From Kiritimatiellia bacterium (GTDB taxonomy: Bacteria > Verrucomicrobiota > Kiritimatiellia > RFP12 > UBA1067), in assembly GCA_017403825.1 (NCBI GenBank), contig JAFRDO010000002.1:1-64000 (forward strand): a stretch of 64,000 bases of DNA, read 5' to 3'. The notes under the pieces were generated by a model. It was given only the letters and a program-made list of their open reading frames with translations, was not told the DNA's origin and made no database searches. Positions 33,262-42,305 of the stretch are shown in pieces. Both the position numbers and the translations under genes were made by a program. Numbering within the stretch: position 1 is the stretch's first letter; each line of letters opens with the position of its first letter.

Positions 33262-33834
33262 GTGCGCCTAACAATTTCACTTCCGCTGGTGACGCTTAAG
33301 GTCTATAGATACGGTTCCAAGGTCTTGCGCGAGAAGGCCACTCCCGTCGCGGTCGTCGATGATGGGCTTCGCAGCCTGGCGGACGACATGATCGAGACCA
33401 TGCACGCCGCCGGAGGCGTCGGCCTTGCCGCAGAGCAGGTCGGGCGCAAGGAACGCATGTGCGTCATCGACATACCGGCCGGGTGCGACCGTCCGGAGGA
33501 TGAGGCGTTCAACGCCCCGATTCCCATGCCGCTTAAGCTCTTCAATCCGGAGATCGTTGCCCGCGAGGGCAGCCAGCGCGACAAGGAAGGCTGCCTCAGC
33601 TTCCCCGGCGTGGGCGGCTCGATAACTCGCGCCGCGCAGGTGGTCTGCCAGTATCTGGACGCTGACAACAGGCCGCAGATGATTACTGCCCGCGGATATC
33701 TTGCAAGGGCGCTCCAGCACGAGATAGACCATCTTGACGGCATCCTCTACGTCGACCACATGTCGGCGGTGGAACGCCTGGCCTTCGCATCGAAGCTCAA
33801 GAAGCTCTCCAAGGCGAACGGCGGCGTGCGTTAG
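33262..33834 (+). CDS. def: Peptide deformylase
   Basis: 190 residues. The three metal-site motifs are present: GVGLAAEQVG, EGCLSFPG and QHEIDHLDG (HExxH). It removes formyl groups from nascent proteins. GTG at 33262 follows dut by 6 nt. An in-frame GTG at 33289 just before LKVYRYG would give a more typical N-terminus and is a credible alternative. Confidence 0.95.
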   Translation: MRLTISLPLVTLKVYRYGSKVLREKATPVAVVDDGLRSLADDMIETMHAAGGVGLAAEQVGRKERMCVIDIPAGCDRPEDEAFNAPIPMPLKLFNPEIVAREGSQRDKEGCLSFPGVGGSITRAAQVVCQYLDADNRPQMITARGYLARALQHEIDHLDGILYVDHMSAVERLAFASKLKKLSKANGGVR

Positions 33835-33912
33835 GAGGGTCGTCTGTCAGCGGCGGCCAGGAACGTTTCAATTTTTCGGAAAATAATCCGTGAAATGTTT
33901 TCGCTGTGTTTT

Positions 33913-33922
33913 TTGGTATAAT
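33913..33922 (+). promoter_or_regulatory. Extended -10 promoter of the lipoprotein/nanA-like operon
   Basis: TGG-TATAAT around 33913-33922. The GTG start at 33950 follows a purine-rich AAGGAAAGGAAGGGAG ribosome binding region. Confidence 0.7.
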
Positions 33923-33949
33923 CTCCACTAAAAGGAAAGGAAGGGAGTA

Positions 33950-35449
33950 GTGGAGAAATCGCTGCTGTTGAAAAGTGTCGTCGGCATGGGGCTTGTCGCC
34001 ATGACCGTGGCTTTCGTCGGCTGTGCGCAATCGCCGCGCGGCGAACGGGCTGTGGTCAAGGGCTTCAATCCAGTGCTTTCGCCTGATGGAAAGAAAGTCG
34101 CCTTTCAGCGTCTGGAGGACGACGTGTTCAAGCTTGGCGTAGCAGTCGTAACCGACGGCTATGTCAAGTGGATAGAGGAAGGGCCGGGCAACGCGGCTTA
34201 TCCCGATTGGACGCCATCCGGCGGTCTCGTATACATGGTGGGCCACGACACGGAGACCGCCTATGAAGCTTGGCGCAACGGGTCGAAGAACGGCTACGGC
34301 CTTCGCCTGTGGGAAAACGGCGCGAAGCGCAACCTCACCTCAGGCCGCTGCCGCGACTTCACGCCGTCGGTTTCGGCGGACGGCAAGAAGGTCTATTTCG
34401 TCACGACGCGCGGCATCACGTCCGAGAGCACGGTTTACAGCAAGGCTGCGACCACGCGCATCGCCGAGCTTGACCTGGCGGCTGGAGGCGAACCGCGCAT
34501 CCTCATGGATTCGCCCGGCGGCAACAACACTGGCTTCGTCCAGCCCGCCATATCGCCGGACGGCACGACGCTTGTCTGGGGTCACCTTGCAAGTTTCTTC
34601 GACACTTGGCGCATCTATGGCACGCGTGTCGGACGCTACGACAAGCGTGAATGGTGCCCAGTCTCGCCGCGCAAGCTTACGGCCATTGCGCCGCGCTGGC
34701 ATCCTGACGGCAAGCTCATCTGCTTCAGCGGCTTCCTTAAGGGCGATCCCGGCTGGGGCGTGTGGGTGGAGGACGTCACGACCGGAAAGGTGAAACGCCT
34801 TGCCGACGGCGAGAACCCGTGCTTCTCGGCGGATGGCAAGTCCATCGTCTATGATCGCGACGGCACCGTGTACGTGCGCCCGTTCACGGCGGCGGACCTG
34901 CCGGACGTGACCATGCCTGAGTCGCGCGACGACAACGACCCTGAGAGCGTCCTGTGGACCACGGATAACGTCACGAAGGAGAAGTCGTTCAAGGCGCGGT
35001 CCGGACGGCAGTTTGCGTTCGGCGACGACACGACGTTCTTCGTGCGGGTCAAGGTGAAGCTGGACGGAACCGAGGGCCTTCGTCAGCTTTTGATCGGCGA
35101 ATACGAGGAACACGAATATGCGTTCCAGATTTTCGCGAACTACGCGGTGTGGTTCTCCACGCGCGACCTTAACGGCAGGTACCTTGACGTCAAGCAGGAC
35201 TGCTACAAGGGTGGCCGCGAATATACGTTTACCGGCATCCGAACCCCGGAGAGGCTGATGCTTTCCGTCGACGGCTCCGTTCCGGCGATCAGCGTGCCGA
35301 GGGCAAAGGTCCTGTCGTTGAAGAACCTGCGGCGGTTTATTGTCGGGCGCGGACTTAAGGCCGGAGAGAGCGTCATCAAGGTGGAGGTCGGAACTGGCTG
35401 GCCGAGCGATGTCCCGAGGTTCAAGAGGAGAGAGGACCTGTTCAAATGA
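33950..35449 (+). CDS. Lipoprotein with TolB/PD40-type beta-propeller and LamG-like tail
   Basis: 499 residues. It has a lipoprotein signal (lipobox VAFVGC, lipidated Cys about 25). PD40-type blades repeat as PVLSPDGKKVAF, PSVSADGKKVYFV, PAISPDGTTLVWG, PRWHPDGKLICFSG and PCFSADGKSIVYD. The C-terminal 160 residues look like a concanavalin/LamG-type beta sandwich, often a glycan-binding module. It heads a four-gene operon with an ATGA overlap to the next gene. The likely role is surface binding or processing of glycans; no catalytic motif was recognised. Confidence 0.75.
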   Translation: MEKSLLLKSVVGMGLVAMTVAFVGCAQSPRGERAVVKGFNPVLSPDGKKVAFQRLEDDVFKLGVAVVTDGYVKWIEEGPGNAAYPDWTPSGGLVYMVGHDTETAYEAWRNGSKNGYGLRLWENGAKRNLTSGRCRDFTPSVSADGKKVYFVTTRGITSESTVYSKAATTRIAELDLAAGGEPRILMDSPGGNNTGFVQPAISPDGTTLVWGHLASFFDTWRIYGTRVGRYDKREWCPVSPRKLTAIAPRWHPDGKLICFSGFLKGDPGWGVWVEDVTTGKVKRLADGENPCFSADGKSIVYDRDGTVYVRPFTAADLPDVTMPESRDDNDPESVLWTTDNVTKEKSFKARSGRQFAFGDDTTFFVRVKVKLDGTEGLRQLLIGEYEEHEYAFQIFANYAVWFSTRDLNGRYLDVKQDCYKGGREYTFTGIRTPERLMLSVDGSVPAISVPRAKVLSLKNLRRFIVGRGLKAGESVIKVEVGTGWPSDVPRFKRREDLFK

Positions 35450-36618
35450 GAAAGACTGCGGTTTTTGCGGTTGCATTTGCGGTATGCGTCACGGCGAACG
35501 CCTTTGACGTGGTGGCTCTCGTCGATTCGCTTGATTTCGCGAAGCACTACGACATCGAGACGGTGACCGGCAGGGTGCAGGTCCTGGAACACGTTCTCCT
35601 CACTCACGCGAACGACATCTGGTGGCGTGACAAGGGCGGCGGCAAGATGCGCTATCCGAGCCGATGCGAGATGTGGCAGTTCTCGGAAGCGCCGTTCGAC
35701 AAGAAGCGTTTGCCCAATGAGGACATCTACGGTTACCTGCGGCAGGAATCGCCGCGCGGCAACGAGTTCCCGACGGTGCGCGAAGAGTGCCGGAAGCGCG
35801 GGCTGGGCTTCGGCATTCACACCACCATCGAGGAGAACCACTGGTGCTCCACGCTCGCCTCCAACTGGACGCTGGCGCATCCCCAATACTGGTGCTGCAC
35901 GCGCAACGGCGAGCCGTGGATGGGCAGCTGCTCGATCATGTGGCCGGAAGTCATCGCGCACAAGCTGGAGATGGTGGACGAGCGGCTTGCCCTCAAGCCG
36001 GAGAAGATCATGCTCGATTTCTGGCGCAACGGCGCCTGGACGTTCGCCCGCGAATATTCGGCGCCCGCGCTTGCGGAATGGAAGCGGCTTTACGGCGACG
36101 AGCCGGTGCCGGAGGCGACCGACCCGCGCTGGCAGAAGATGGTCGGCGCACATTTCGACGACTATCTGCGCAAGTTCTCCGCCAAGTGCCGCGCGGCTGG
36201 CGTGGAGTTCATCGGCGGCTTCGTGGGCGTGGACGACAAGGACGACGCCGCGCTCCGCAACCGTTACAGCGGGTTCGCCTGGCGTCATCTGGCAAAGGAG
36301 GGCGTGTTCGACGCGGTCTACGTCATGAGCGTCACCTACGACCCGAAGGATCCTTTTGGCTCCACCGAGCGCATCTACCGTAACGTGATGGCGAACTGCG
36401 GCAAGGCGAAGGTCTATTTCCCGGTAGCCTCGTACAACTTCGAGAAGTGTGGCATAAGCGAATACGCGAAGCTCGCCAAGGTATCCGAAGCCGAGGCGGC
36501 GAAGCGCCTCGTACGCATGGCCCGTGACGCCGGGGCGCGAGGCGTGGTGCTGGAATGCGTGGACTACGGCAACTACAGGCCGGCCGTATGCGATGCCATC
36601 GCCGAAGCGCTGAAGTGA
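35446..36618 (+). CDS. Exported TIM-barrel glycosidase-like protein
   Basis: 390 residues with a signal peptide (cleavage near NAF). The body has alternating strands and helices with acidic and aromatic patches (GLGFGIHTTIEENHW, KIMLDFWRNGAW, FIGGFVGVDDKDD, VVLECVDYGNY) that suggest a glycoside-hydrolase-like (beta/alpha)8 barrel, but I do not recognise a specific GH family. It is translationally coupled to the upstream lipoprotein and followed by a sialic-acid-lyase-like gene. Confidence 0.6.
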   Translation: MRKTAVFAVAFAVCVTANAFDVVALVDSLDFAKHYDIETVTGRVQVLEHVLLTHANDIWWRDKGGGKMRYPSRCEMWQFSEAPFDKKRLPNEDIYGYLRQESPRGNEFPTVREECRKRGLGFGIHTTIEENHWCSTLASNWTLAHPQYWCCTRNGEPWMGSCSIMWPEVIAHKLEMVDERLALKPEKIMLDFWRNGAWTFAREYSAPALAEWKRLYGDEPVPEATDPRWQKMVGAHFDDYLRKFSAKCRAAGVEFIGGFVGVDDKDDAALRNRYSGFAWRHLAKEGVFDAVYVMSVTYDPKDPFGSTERIYRNVMANCGKAKVYFPVASYNFEKCGISEYAKLAKVSEAEAAKRLVRMARDAGARGVVLECVDYGNYRPAVCDAIAEALK

Positions 36619-36662
36619 ATCTTAAAACAACGACAATCCCAACAAAAAAGGAAACGAACGGA

Positions 36663-37595
36663 ATGAACATTGGACTGATCGAGCCGAAGGGCGCATGTTT
36701 CAAGGGCATGGCGGGCGCGTATTCCGCGCTCTACACGCCGTTCAAGAAAGACGGCTCCCTTAACGAGGAGATGATTGAGAAGGTCATCGAATACGGGTTA
36801 TCCAGGGGCCTGAACGGCTTCTATCTCACCGGATCCACGGGTGAAGGCTTCCTGCTCTCCGGCGACGAGCGCAAGCGCGTCTATGCGCGCGCGGTTAAGG
36901 CGTCCGCAGGCCGTGCCAAGCTGATAGCGCACGTCGGCTGCATGTCTACCGATGATGCGGTGGATCTGGCGAAGTATGCGGCGAAGGTCGGCATCGACTG
37001 GGTCAGTTCCGTCGCGCCCGTCTATTTCGGGCAATGCTTCGCCGCCGCCTACGACCACTACAAGCGCATCTCGAACGCGACCGACCTGCCGTTCATGATA
37101 TATTCCCTCGGCGCGGACATCATTCCGGACCGCGACGCGAAGTTCTTCGACCTGAAGAACGTAAAGGGCATGAAGTACACGAACTACAAGTACTGGACCG
37201 TGCAGGGGCTTCGCAACCGCCTTTCCAAGGAGGCGATTTTCTTCGCCGGCGCCGACGAGCAGGTGCTTTCTGGGTTGGCCACCGGCATATTCTCGGGGTG
37301 CATCGGCTCTTCGCAGAATATCATTCCGGCCCATTTCGCCAAGATATGCAAGCTGGCTGGCGAAAACAATTTCGTTGAGGCGGCGAAGTTCCAGGCCGAA
37401 GTCGTGCGCTTCGTCGAGCAGCTCATCGCCAAGCCCAACGGCTCCTGGCACAAGAGCATGATGAAGTACATCGGCCTTGACTGCGGCGAAGGCCGCGCCC
37501 CGAACGGACGCCACCTCTCCAAGGACGAGCTGAAGGACCTGTTCTCCCGCCTTGACGCGCTTGGCTTCGTCAGGCGCAACGACGCCCGCAGGTAA
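36663..37595 (+). CDS. Dihydrodipicolinate synthase/N-acetylneuraminate lyase family aldolase
   Basis: 310 residues, class I aldolase of the DHDPS/NanA family. The substrate loop GSTGEGFLLS is the NanA-like variant (GSTGE rather than GTTGE). The Schiff-base lysine lies in GMKYTNYKY, and a tyrosine lies in FMIYSLG. ATG at 36663 follows AAAAAAGGAAAC. The context with exported glycan-active proteins favours N-acetylneuraminate lyase (sialic acid to ManNAc and pyruvate) over lysine synthesis, but other nan genes are not visible. Confidence 0.8.
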   Translation: MNIGLIEPKGACFKGMAGAYSALYTPFKKDGSLNEEMIEKVIEYGLSRGLNGFYLTGSTGEGFLLSGDERKRVYARAVKASAGRAKLIAHVGCMSTDDAVDLAKYAAKVGIDWVSSVAPVYFGQCFAAAYDHYKRISNATDLPFMIYSLGADIIPDRDAKFFDLKNVKGMKYTNYKYWTVQGLRNRLSKEAIFFAGADEQVLSGLATGIFSGCIGSSQNIIPAHFAKICKLAGENNFVEAAKFQAEVVRFVEQLIAKPNGSWHKSMMKYIGLDCGEGRAPNGRHLSKDELKDLFSRLDALGFVRRNDARR

Positions 37596-37600
37596 GCGCC

Positions 37601-38968
37601 ATGAAGGACGGAACGTTCAGGGCCGGGTTCGCTCGGGTGGACATCACGCCGCCGCTCGGTACCCCTATCGTCGGGTACTTCGAGGAGCGCCGCGCGAAGG
37701 GGGTGCTGGACTGCCTTGAAGCCAATGCGCTTGCCGTTTCTGACGGAGAGCGCACCGCGGTCCTGCTGTCCGCCGACCTTCTTGGCATCGAGGGCGTAGC
37801 GTTCAACGCCGCGCTTAGGCGCCGCATCTCCGTCGCCGCAGGCGTTCCGACGGAGGCGGTCTACGTGCATTCTACGCATACTCACACCGGTCCTGGCGCC
37901 GGCAAGGCCGATGCCGGTCGCACCGACCTCTTCGACGGCACTGACTTCTACAACGAGTTCCTCGCGTCACGCCTTGCCGATGTCGCCGCGTTTGCCGTAG
38001 CCGATCTCTCGCCAGCACAGCTGGCGGTCGGGTGCGCCGAGGCGAAGCGCATCTCGTTCCTCAGGCGCTACCGCATGAAGGACGGCTCCATACGCACCAA
38101 CCCGGGCATATGCAACCCCGACATCGCGGAACCGATCGGTTGCCTTGATGAAACGGTCCGTGTTCTGCGAGTCAAGCGCGGAGACAAGGGTGATATTGCC
38201 GTCGTCAATTTTGCGACGCATCCCGACGTAGTGGGCGGAGATATGATATCCGGCGACTGGCCGGCGTTCGCGCGTCGCACGTTCGAACGCGCCGAGCCAG
38301 GTACGAAATGCATCTTCTTCAACGGGGCGCAGGGTGACGTGAACCACGTCTGCATCGACCCCCGGCCTGGCGAGCGCGAGGGCCTTCACCCGGACTTTGA
38401 CGACGTGGACCGCGGCTACGAACACGCGCAGCACATGGGGCGTGTGGTCGCCGCCGCCGCGCTTTCGGTCTGGGGCAAGTGTGTCAAGGTCGCCGCAGGG
38501 CCGGTCCGCTTCGCCGTCCGAACGGTGTCCGTGCCGTCGCAGATGCCGAAGCCGGAAGAGCTTCCGAAGGCGCGCGAGTACGACAGCCTCCATCGCGCCG
38601 GACGCGACGCCGAGATACCGTTCACCGGCATGGCGCTCACCACGGTCGTGGCGGAGGCGGGACGCATGGTTCTGCTTGCCGACGGCCCCGCGTCGTTCGA
38701 TCTGCCGCTCTCTGCCGTGTCCATTGGCGATTCCGTGGTCTTCGCAGGAATTCCCGGCGAGCCGTTCTCCGATATCGGCCGTGCCATAAGGGAGCGTTCG
38801 CCGTTCGCAATGACGGTTTGCACTTGCCTTACAAACGGCTCTTGCGGATACTTCCCCGTCGAGTCTGCCTATGCCGAGGGCGGCTACGAAGCGCGTTCGT
38901 CGGTCTTCGCATCGTCCGTCGCCGCCGACATCGTTGCGGGCCATGACGCGCTTTTGCGTCAGCTCTGA
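37601..38968 (+). CDS. Neutral/alkaline ceramidase-like hydrolase
   Basis: 455 residues. The N-terminal AGFARVDITPPLGTPIVGY and the zinc-site HSTHTHTGPG match the neutral ceramidase N-terminal domain, as do NFATHPDVVGGDMISGDWP and FFNGAQGDVNH. It lacks a clear signal peptide and is shorter than true ceramidases (about 650 residues), so the substrate may be another amide or ester. Such short homologues are common in bacteria that degrade host or plant glycoconjugates. It starts 5 nt after the lyase gene. Confidence 0.85.
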   Translation: MKDGTFRAGFARVDITPPLGTPIVGYFEERRAKGVLDCLEANALAVSDGERTAVLLSADLLGIEGVAFNAALRRRISVAAGVPTEAVYVHSTHTHTGPGAGKADAGRTDLFDGTDFYNEFLASRLADVAAFAVADLSPAQLAVGCAEAKRISFLRRYRMKDGSIRTNPGICNPDIAEPIGCLDETVRVLRVKRGDKGDIAVVNFATHPDVVGGDMISGDWPAFARRTFERAEPGTKCIFFNGAQGDVNHVCIDPRPGEREGLHPDFDDVDRGYEHAQHMGRVVAAAALSVWGKCVKVAAGPVRFAVRTVSVPSQMPKPEELPKAREYDSLHRAGRDAEIPFTGMALTTVVAEAGRMVLLADGPASFDLPLSAVSIGDSVVFAGIPGEPFSDIGRAIRERSPFAMTVCTCLTNGSCGYFPVESAYAEGGYEARSSVFASSVAADIVAGHDALLRQL

Positions 38969-39013
38969 CAGCCGCCTTTGCCTCAGCTTGATTGTGTTGC
39001 TTCGCCCGGGCAC

Positions 39014-39043
39014 TTGACGGACGGGGGAAGCGTATGATATACT
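39014..39043 (+). promoter_or_regulatory. Promoter of tRNA-Tyr
   Basis: TTGACG at 39014-39019, 18-nt spacer, TGA-TATACT with the hexamer at 39038-39043. The tRNA starts 22 nt later. Confidence 0.75.
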
Positions 39044-39064
39044 TACACTTACTTCAACCTCATC

Positions 39065-39150
39065 GGTGGGATACTCAAGCGGTCAACGAGGGCAGACTGT
39101 AAATCTGCTGGCTTACGCCTTCCAAGGTTCGAATCCTTGCCCCACCACCA
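39065..39150 (+). tRNA. tRNA-Tyr (GTA)
   Basis: Class II tRNA with anticodon arm GCAGA-CTGTAAA-TCTGC, a variable arm of about 14 nt, T arm AAGGTTCGAATCCTT and encoded ACCA. One mismatch is seen at the base of the acceptor stem (A7/C66). Confidence 0.94.
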
Positions 39151-39381
39151 TTCAAAAGCCCCGTAAATATGCGCCCCATCGGGTGAACTTGCCCTCAAGA
39201 CAAGTCATTCTATCGGTGGGAATTCCTGTTTTAAGGGACAGACATGCCAAAGAAGCAGAAGCTGCCGGAGAAGTGCGAGGCGGGAGGGATTTGCAAGTGG
39301 CCGTCTGCTGGAACAGTTGCGGGGGGATTGGCGGAAATGCGCGTTTCACAATGGTTTCGCGGGGTCCGTCCCCACAGTTTT

Positions 39382-39407
39382 GTCTATCATATTGCTGATT
39401 CGACCAC
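39382..39407 (-). repeat. Inverted copy of the ADP-ribose-cluster promoter element
   Basis: Read on the minus strand it gives GGTCGAATCAGCAATATGATA, closely matching GGTCAGATCAGCAATATGATA at 40456-40476. It lies 60 bp upstream of the direct copy and points the other way. It could be a divergent promoter or a regulator-binding half. Confidence 0.65.
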
Positions 39408-39440
39408 GGGGGCAAATGAATTTTTTTTTGCAGCGGCATT

Positions 39441-39470
39441 CTTGCGGTCAGACAGACAATATGATACAAT
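39441..39470 (+). promoter_or_regulatory. Promoter/operator-like element of the NUDIX regulator gene
   Basis: This 30-bp element shares 25 positions with 40451-40480 and ends in TGA-TACAAT (hexamer 39465-39470). It includes the shared CTTGCGGTCAGA and AATATGATA blocks. A regulator that controls both its own gene and the downstream genes would need such paired sites. Confidence 0.65.
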
Positions 39471-39521
39471 TTTACAAACAGCCGAAAAGGCCGGAGAACA
39501 CGCAGGGAGGGGCTGACGGAA

Positions 39522-40406
39522 ATGGGAGAGCAGACGAAAGACGACGCGGCGAAAGTCGCTGAATACAGGAAGCGTGAGCTCGGTAAGTACGAAAAGCCGA
39601 GCGTTACGGCGGACATCGTAGCCGTGCGTCCGGCCTACGACAAACCTAAGGCCGGCGAGTGGCGCAGCGACCCCGAGTTCTCGCTGGACATCCTACTCAT
39701 CAAGCGCGGCGTGTGGCCGCACGAGGGCTGCTGGGCCTTGCCCGGCGGGTTTCTCCGCCCGAACGAGACGATTGAGGAATGCGCGAGACGCGAGCTTCAC
39801 GAGGAGACCGGTGTTGAGGCGAAGAACGTCATCCCGACTGGCGTCTTCTCTAAACCCGACCGCGACATGAGGGCGTGGATCATCTCCAATGCTTTCGTCT
39901 GCCTTCTCGGAATCGGCGACGGGGCGGAGGCCAGGGGCGGCGATGACGCGCGCGAGGCAAAGTGGCTGCGTATCAAGATGCCGACGATGGGTAACGGCGA
40001 GTTCAACCTCCCATTCTACGACGGCGGGGAGCGGCTCTTTTCGGTTAAAGGAAAGTACAAGGATGGACTGTTCGGCGGTACGGTAACGAAGATCGAGAAA
40101 AATCCGCTCGCGTTTGACCACGCCGAAATCATAGCGCAGTCGTTCCTTCGGATGCTCGCGTACGACAAGAAGGAGCTTGTATTTCTCTTCTTGCCGGAGA
40201 AGTTCACGCTCTCAAACTATATCGGCGTCTATCAGTACTTAACGCGCTATTCGCTTGCGCGAGACCCGATCGACCGGGGCAACATCCCGAATTTCCGTCG
40301 CCAACTGACCGCGACGAGCAATCCGCTCCTGGAGGTGTGCGAGGGCGAGTGGGCGGACCTCGGCGGCCGCGCCCACGCCCCCGCCAAGCTCTACCGCCGA
40401 CGGTAG
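39522..40406 (+). CDS. NrtR-like NUDIX hydrolase/winged-helix transcriptional regulator
   Basis: 294 residues. The N-terminal NUDIX domain has an intact Nudix box: GGFLRPNE, then seven residues, then RELHEETGV (about residues 74-97). So it may still hydrolyse a substrate as well as sense it. The C-terminal 90 residues (LPEKFTLSNYIGVYQYL, NFRRQL, then a basic end APAKLYRRR) match the winged helix of NrtR regulators, which respond to ADP-ribose or related NAD metabolites. The genes that follow act on ADP-ribose, supporting this role. It has its own promoter with a repeated element. Confidence 0.85.
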   Translation: MGEQTKDDAAKVAEYRKRELGKYEKPSVTADIVAVRPAYDKPKAGEWRSDPEFSLDILLIKRGVWPHEGCWALPGGFLRPNETIEECARRELHEETGVEAKNVIPTGVFSKPDRDMRAWIISNAFVCLLGIGDGAEARGGDDAREAKWLRIKMPTMGNGEFNLPFYDGGERLFSVKGKYKDGLFGGTVTKIEKNPLAFDHAEIIAQSFLRMLAYDKKELVFLFLPEKFTLSNYIGVYQYLTRYSLARDPIDRGNIPNFRRQLTATSNPLLEVCEGEWADLGGRAHAPAKLYRRR

Positions 40407-40450
40407 GGTGTGGGCTCGATTCTAGCCGAGCGAAAAAATGACCAGACCCC

Positions 40451-40484
40451 CTTGCGGTCAGATCAGCAATATGATATAATGTTG
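40451..40484 (+). promoter_or_regulatory. Promoter of the PARG-like/ARH operon with overlapping palindrome
   Basis: TGA-TATAAT at 40472-40480. An imperfect 21-bp palindrome (40464-40484, CAGCAATAT-GAT-ATAATGTTG) covers the -10 box, a good position for repressor binding. Left-half sequences recur before the NUDIX regulator gene. Confidence 0.65.
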
Positions 40485-40535
40485 TCAGTTGGTTAAAATG
40501 ACCATAAGAAAATTCGCAATGGGAAAGGGACGAAA

Positions 40536-41444
40536 ATGCACCACCATCACCATCGATACGATCCGGCGGTTGCCGAGAGGAAGCAGAAGAACCGCGACAT
40601 CTTCGCCGAGACGATGCAGATTTGCCGGAATGGCTTGTACACCGCTCCATCGGGTGCGGAGGTCAAGCTTCCCGGAATAGGCGACGTGCTGAAGGCTAGC
40701 GTGTTCTACCAGAATCCGCCAAGGGTGGACAATGTGCCGACGGTCGGGACGGCCATTTGTGATGCGGTGAACGAGGACTGCATCGAGACCGCCCGCAAGC
40801 TCGTCAAGGAAGGATACAGGCCGATCATGCTGAACATGGCGAACCGCCGTACGCCTGGGGGTGGTGTCATTAACGGGGCGCGGGCGCAGGAGGAGTCGCT
40901 TTTCCGCCAGAGCGACCTCTGCGTTTCGCTCTACCAGTTCGACGAATACCACGCCAGCCTACTTGGTTTGCCGCTCGGCAACGGACGCTATCCGATGGAT
41001 CGGAACACGGGCGGCATCTATTCTGGACGGGTTACGTTCTTCCGCACAAGCTCGCGGAACGGCGATGCACTCGTCGAGACGCCGCTCGAGTGCGCGGTCG
41101 TGTCAGTTGCCGCGATCAATCGTCCCGACCTCACCAGCGACGGGCGGCTTGTCGATTGGGCGGTTAGGGCCACGAAGTCCAAGATACGTTCCATGCTCCG
41201 CATCGGACTTCTGCATGGACATGACGCCATCGTACTCGGCGCATGGGGGTGTGGCGCATTTTGTAATCCGCCGGGACATATGGCGCAACTCTTCCACGAG
41301 GTGTTGCGCGAGGCGGAGTTCGCGGACAAGTACCGCGTCGTGCGCTTTGCGGTCATCGAAGACCACAACTCGCGGCATTCTAACTTTGCCCCGTTCGACA
41401 GGGAGTTCAACGGCAGGGCGCAGACTCCGGTCACGCCGAAATGA
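40536..41444 (+). CDS. TIGR02452-type poly(ADP-ribose) glycohydrolase-like macrodomain protein
   Basis: 302 residues. The bacterial PARG signature is intact: NRRTPGGGVINGARAQEES near residues 104-122 (the GGG...QEE catalytic loop). The C-terminal part has the macrodomain-type AWGCGAFCNPP motif. It is expected to release ADP-ribose from modified targets. The predicted N-terminus begins MHHHHHRYDP, a natural run of five histidines, with AAAGGGA as ribosome binding site. It is followed 27 nt later by an ADP-ribosylglycohydrolase, giving two different ADP-ribose hydrolases in one unit. Confidence 0.88.
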   Translation: MHHHHHRYDPAVAERKQKNRDIFAETMQICRNGLYTAPSGAEVKLPGIGDVLKASVFYQNPPRVDNVPTVGTAICDAVNEDCIETARKLVKEGYRPIMLNMANRRTPGGGVINGARAQEESLFRQSDLCVSLYQFDEYHASLLGLPLGNGRYPMDRNTGGIYSGRVTFFRTSSRNGDALVETPLECAVVSVAAINRPDLTSDGRLVDWAVRATKSKIRSMLRIGLLHGHDAIVLGAWGCGAFCNPPGHMAQLFHEVLREAEFADKYRVVRFAVIEDHNSRHSNFAPFDREFNGRAQTPVTPK

Positions 41445-41471
41445 AACAAAAACAAGAAAGGGATACTGACA

Positions 41472-42305
41472 ATGGACAGAAACAAGGCAAAAGGAATGCT
41501 CTGGGGGCTCATCGTTGGCGATGCTTTCGGAAGCCCCATACAGTTTACCGGCAAGGACAGCCATCCGTGGATTACGGAAATGGTGAAGTGCCCGGTGTTC
41601 AACCTGCCGCCCGGATACTGGACGGACGACGGTTCTATGGCGATGTGCATCATGGATTCATACGTCCGTAAAGGCGGCTATAACCTTAAAGACATTGGAG
41701 AGACGTTCGTTAGGTGGCTTATGGAAGGGCATCTGTCGTCCATTGACGGCAGGGCTTTTGATGTTGGTTGCGCGACGCAGACGTCGGTCTGTGCGATTGC
41801 TCGCGGATCGCTGGTTAACGGTAGAGAGGACTCGCAGGGCAACGGCTCGATCATGCGATTCGCGCCGTCGTACCTACTTGCGCAGAAGGAGCGAGACCCA
41901 GCGAAGGTCATGCACGAGATCAGCGACCTCACGCATGCGTCGTCCGTCGTCAGGAACGTCTGCGACTCCTTTGCGTCAGTCCTCGACGAGCACATGTCGG
42001 GACGCCGCACGAACTCCGGCCCGGGCAAGGAGCTGAAGCGCGCTTTGGTGAACAACTCCGGCTGGGCGGTCTCGACGCTGCAGGCCGCGCTCTGGGCGTT
42101 CAACACGACCGAGAGCTTCGAGGAAGGGCTGGTCGCGGCCGTGAATCTAGGCGGCGACTCTGACTCCATCGGCGCGGTCTTTGGACAGATCGCCGGCGCG
42201 TACTATGGCTTCGACGCCATCCCGGAGCGCTGGGTCAAGGCGGTCAAGACTTGGAAGAAGGTCGGCATACTCGTTGACGGATTCCTTGACGCCCTGGAAT
42301 GCTGA
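41472..42305 (+). CDS. ADP-ribosylglycohydrolase (DraG/ARH family)
   Basis: 277 residues. Conserved metal-site motifs are present: LIVGDAFGSP at the N-terminus, YWTDDGSMA, and the C-terminal GGDSDSIGAVFGQIAGA. The family cleaves ADP-ribose from arginine, serine or nucleic-acid acceptors, and some members act on O-acetyl-ADP-ribose. The acceptor cannot be predicted. The stop overlaps the start of a 43-codon ORF (TGATG). Confidence 0.92.
   Translation: MDRNKAKGMLWGLIVGDAFGSPIQFTGKDSHPWITEMVKCPVFNLPPGYWTDDGSMAMCIMDSYVRKGGYNLKDIGETFVRWLMEGHLSSIDGRAFDVGCATQTSVCAIARGSLVNGREDSQGNGSIMRFAPSYLLAQKERDPAKVMHEISDLTHASSVVRNVCDSFASVLDEHMSGRRTNSGPGKELKRALVNNSGWAVSTLQAALWAFNTTESFEEGLVAAVNLGGDSDSIGAVFGQIAGAYYGFDAIPERWVKAVKTWKKVGILVDGFLDALEC

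Larger units (their letters stand above)
39151..39521 (+). other. Intergenic region with promoter repeats; no convincing gene
   Basis: Between tRNA-Tyr and the NUDIX regulator. Open frames of 80-90 codons exist (for example from 39244) but lack family features and a good start context, and may be decayed. The second half carries an inverted copy (about 39382-39407) and a direct copy (39441-39470) of an element also found before the PARG-like gene. Confidence 0.5.

Noticed and set aside
39244..39516. 90-codon ORF between tRNA-Tyr and the NUDIX regulator
   Set aside because: No family features, overlaps the promoter repeats, and has no convincing start context; kept only as a region note.
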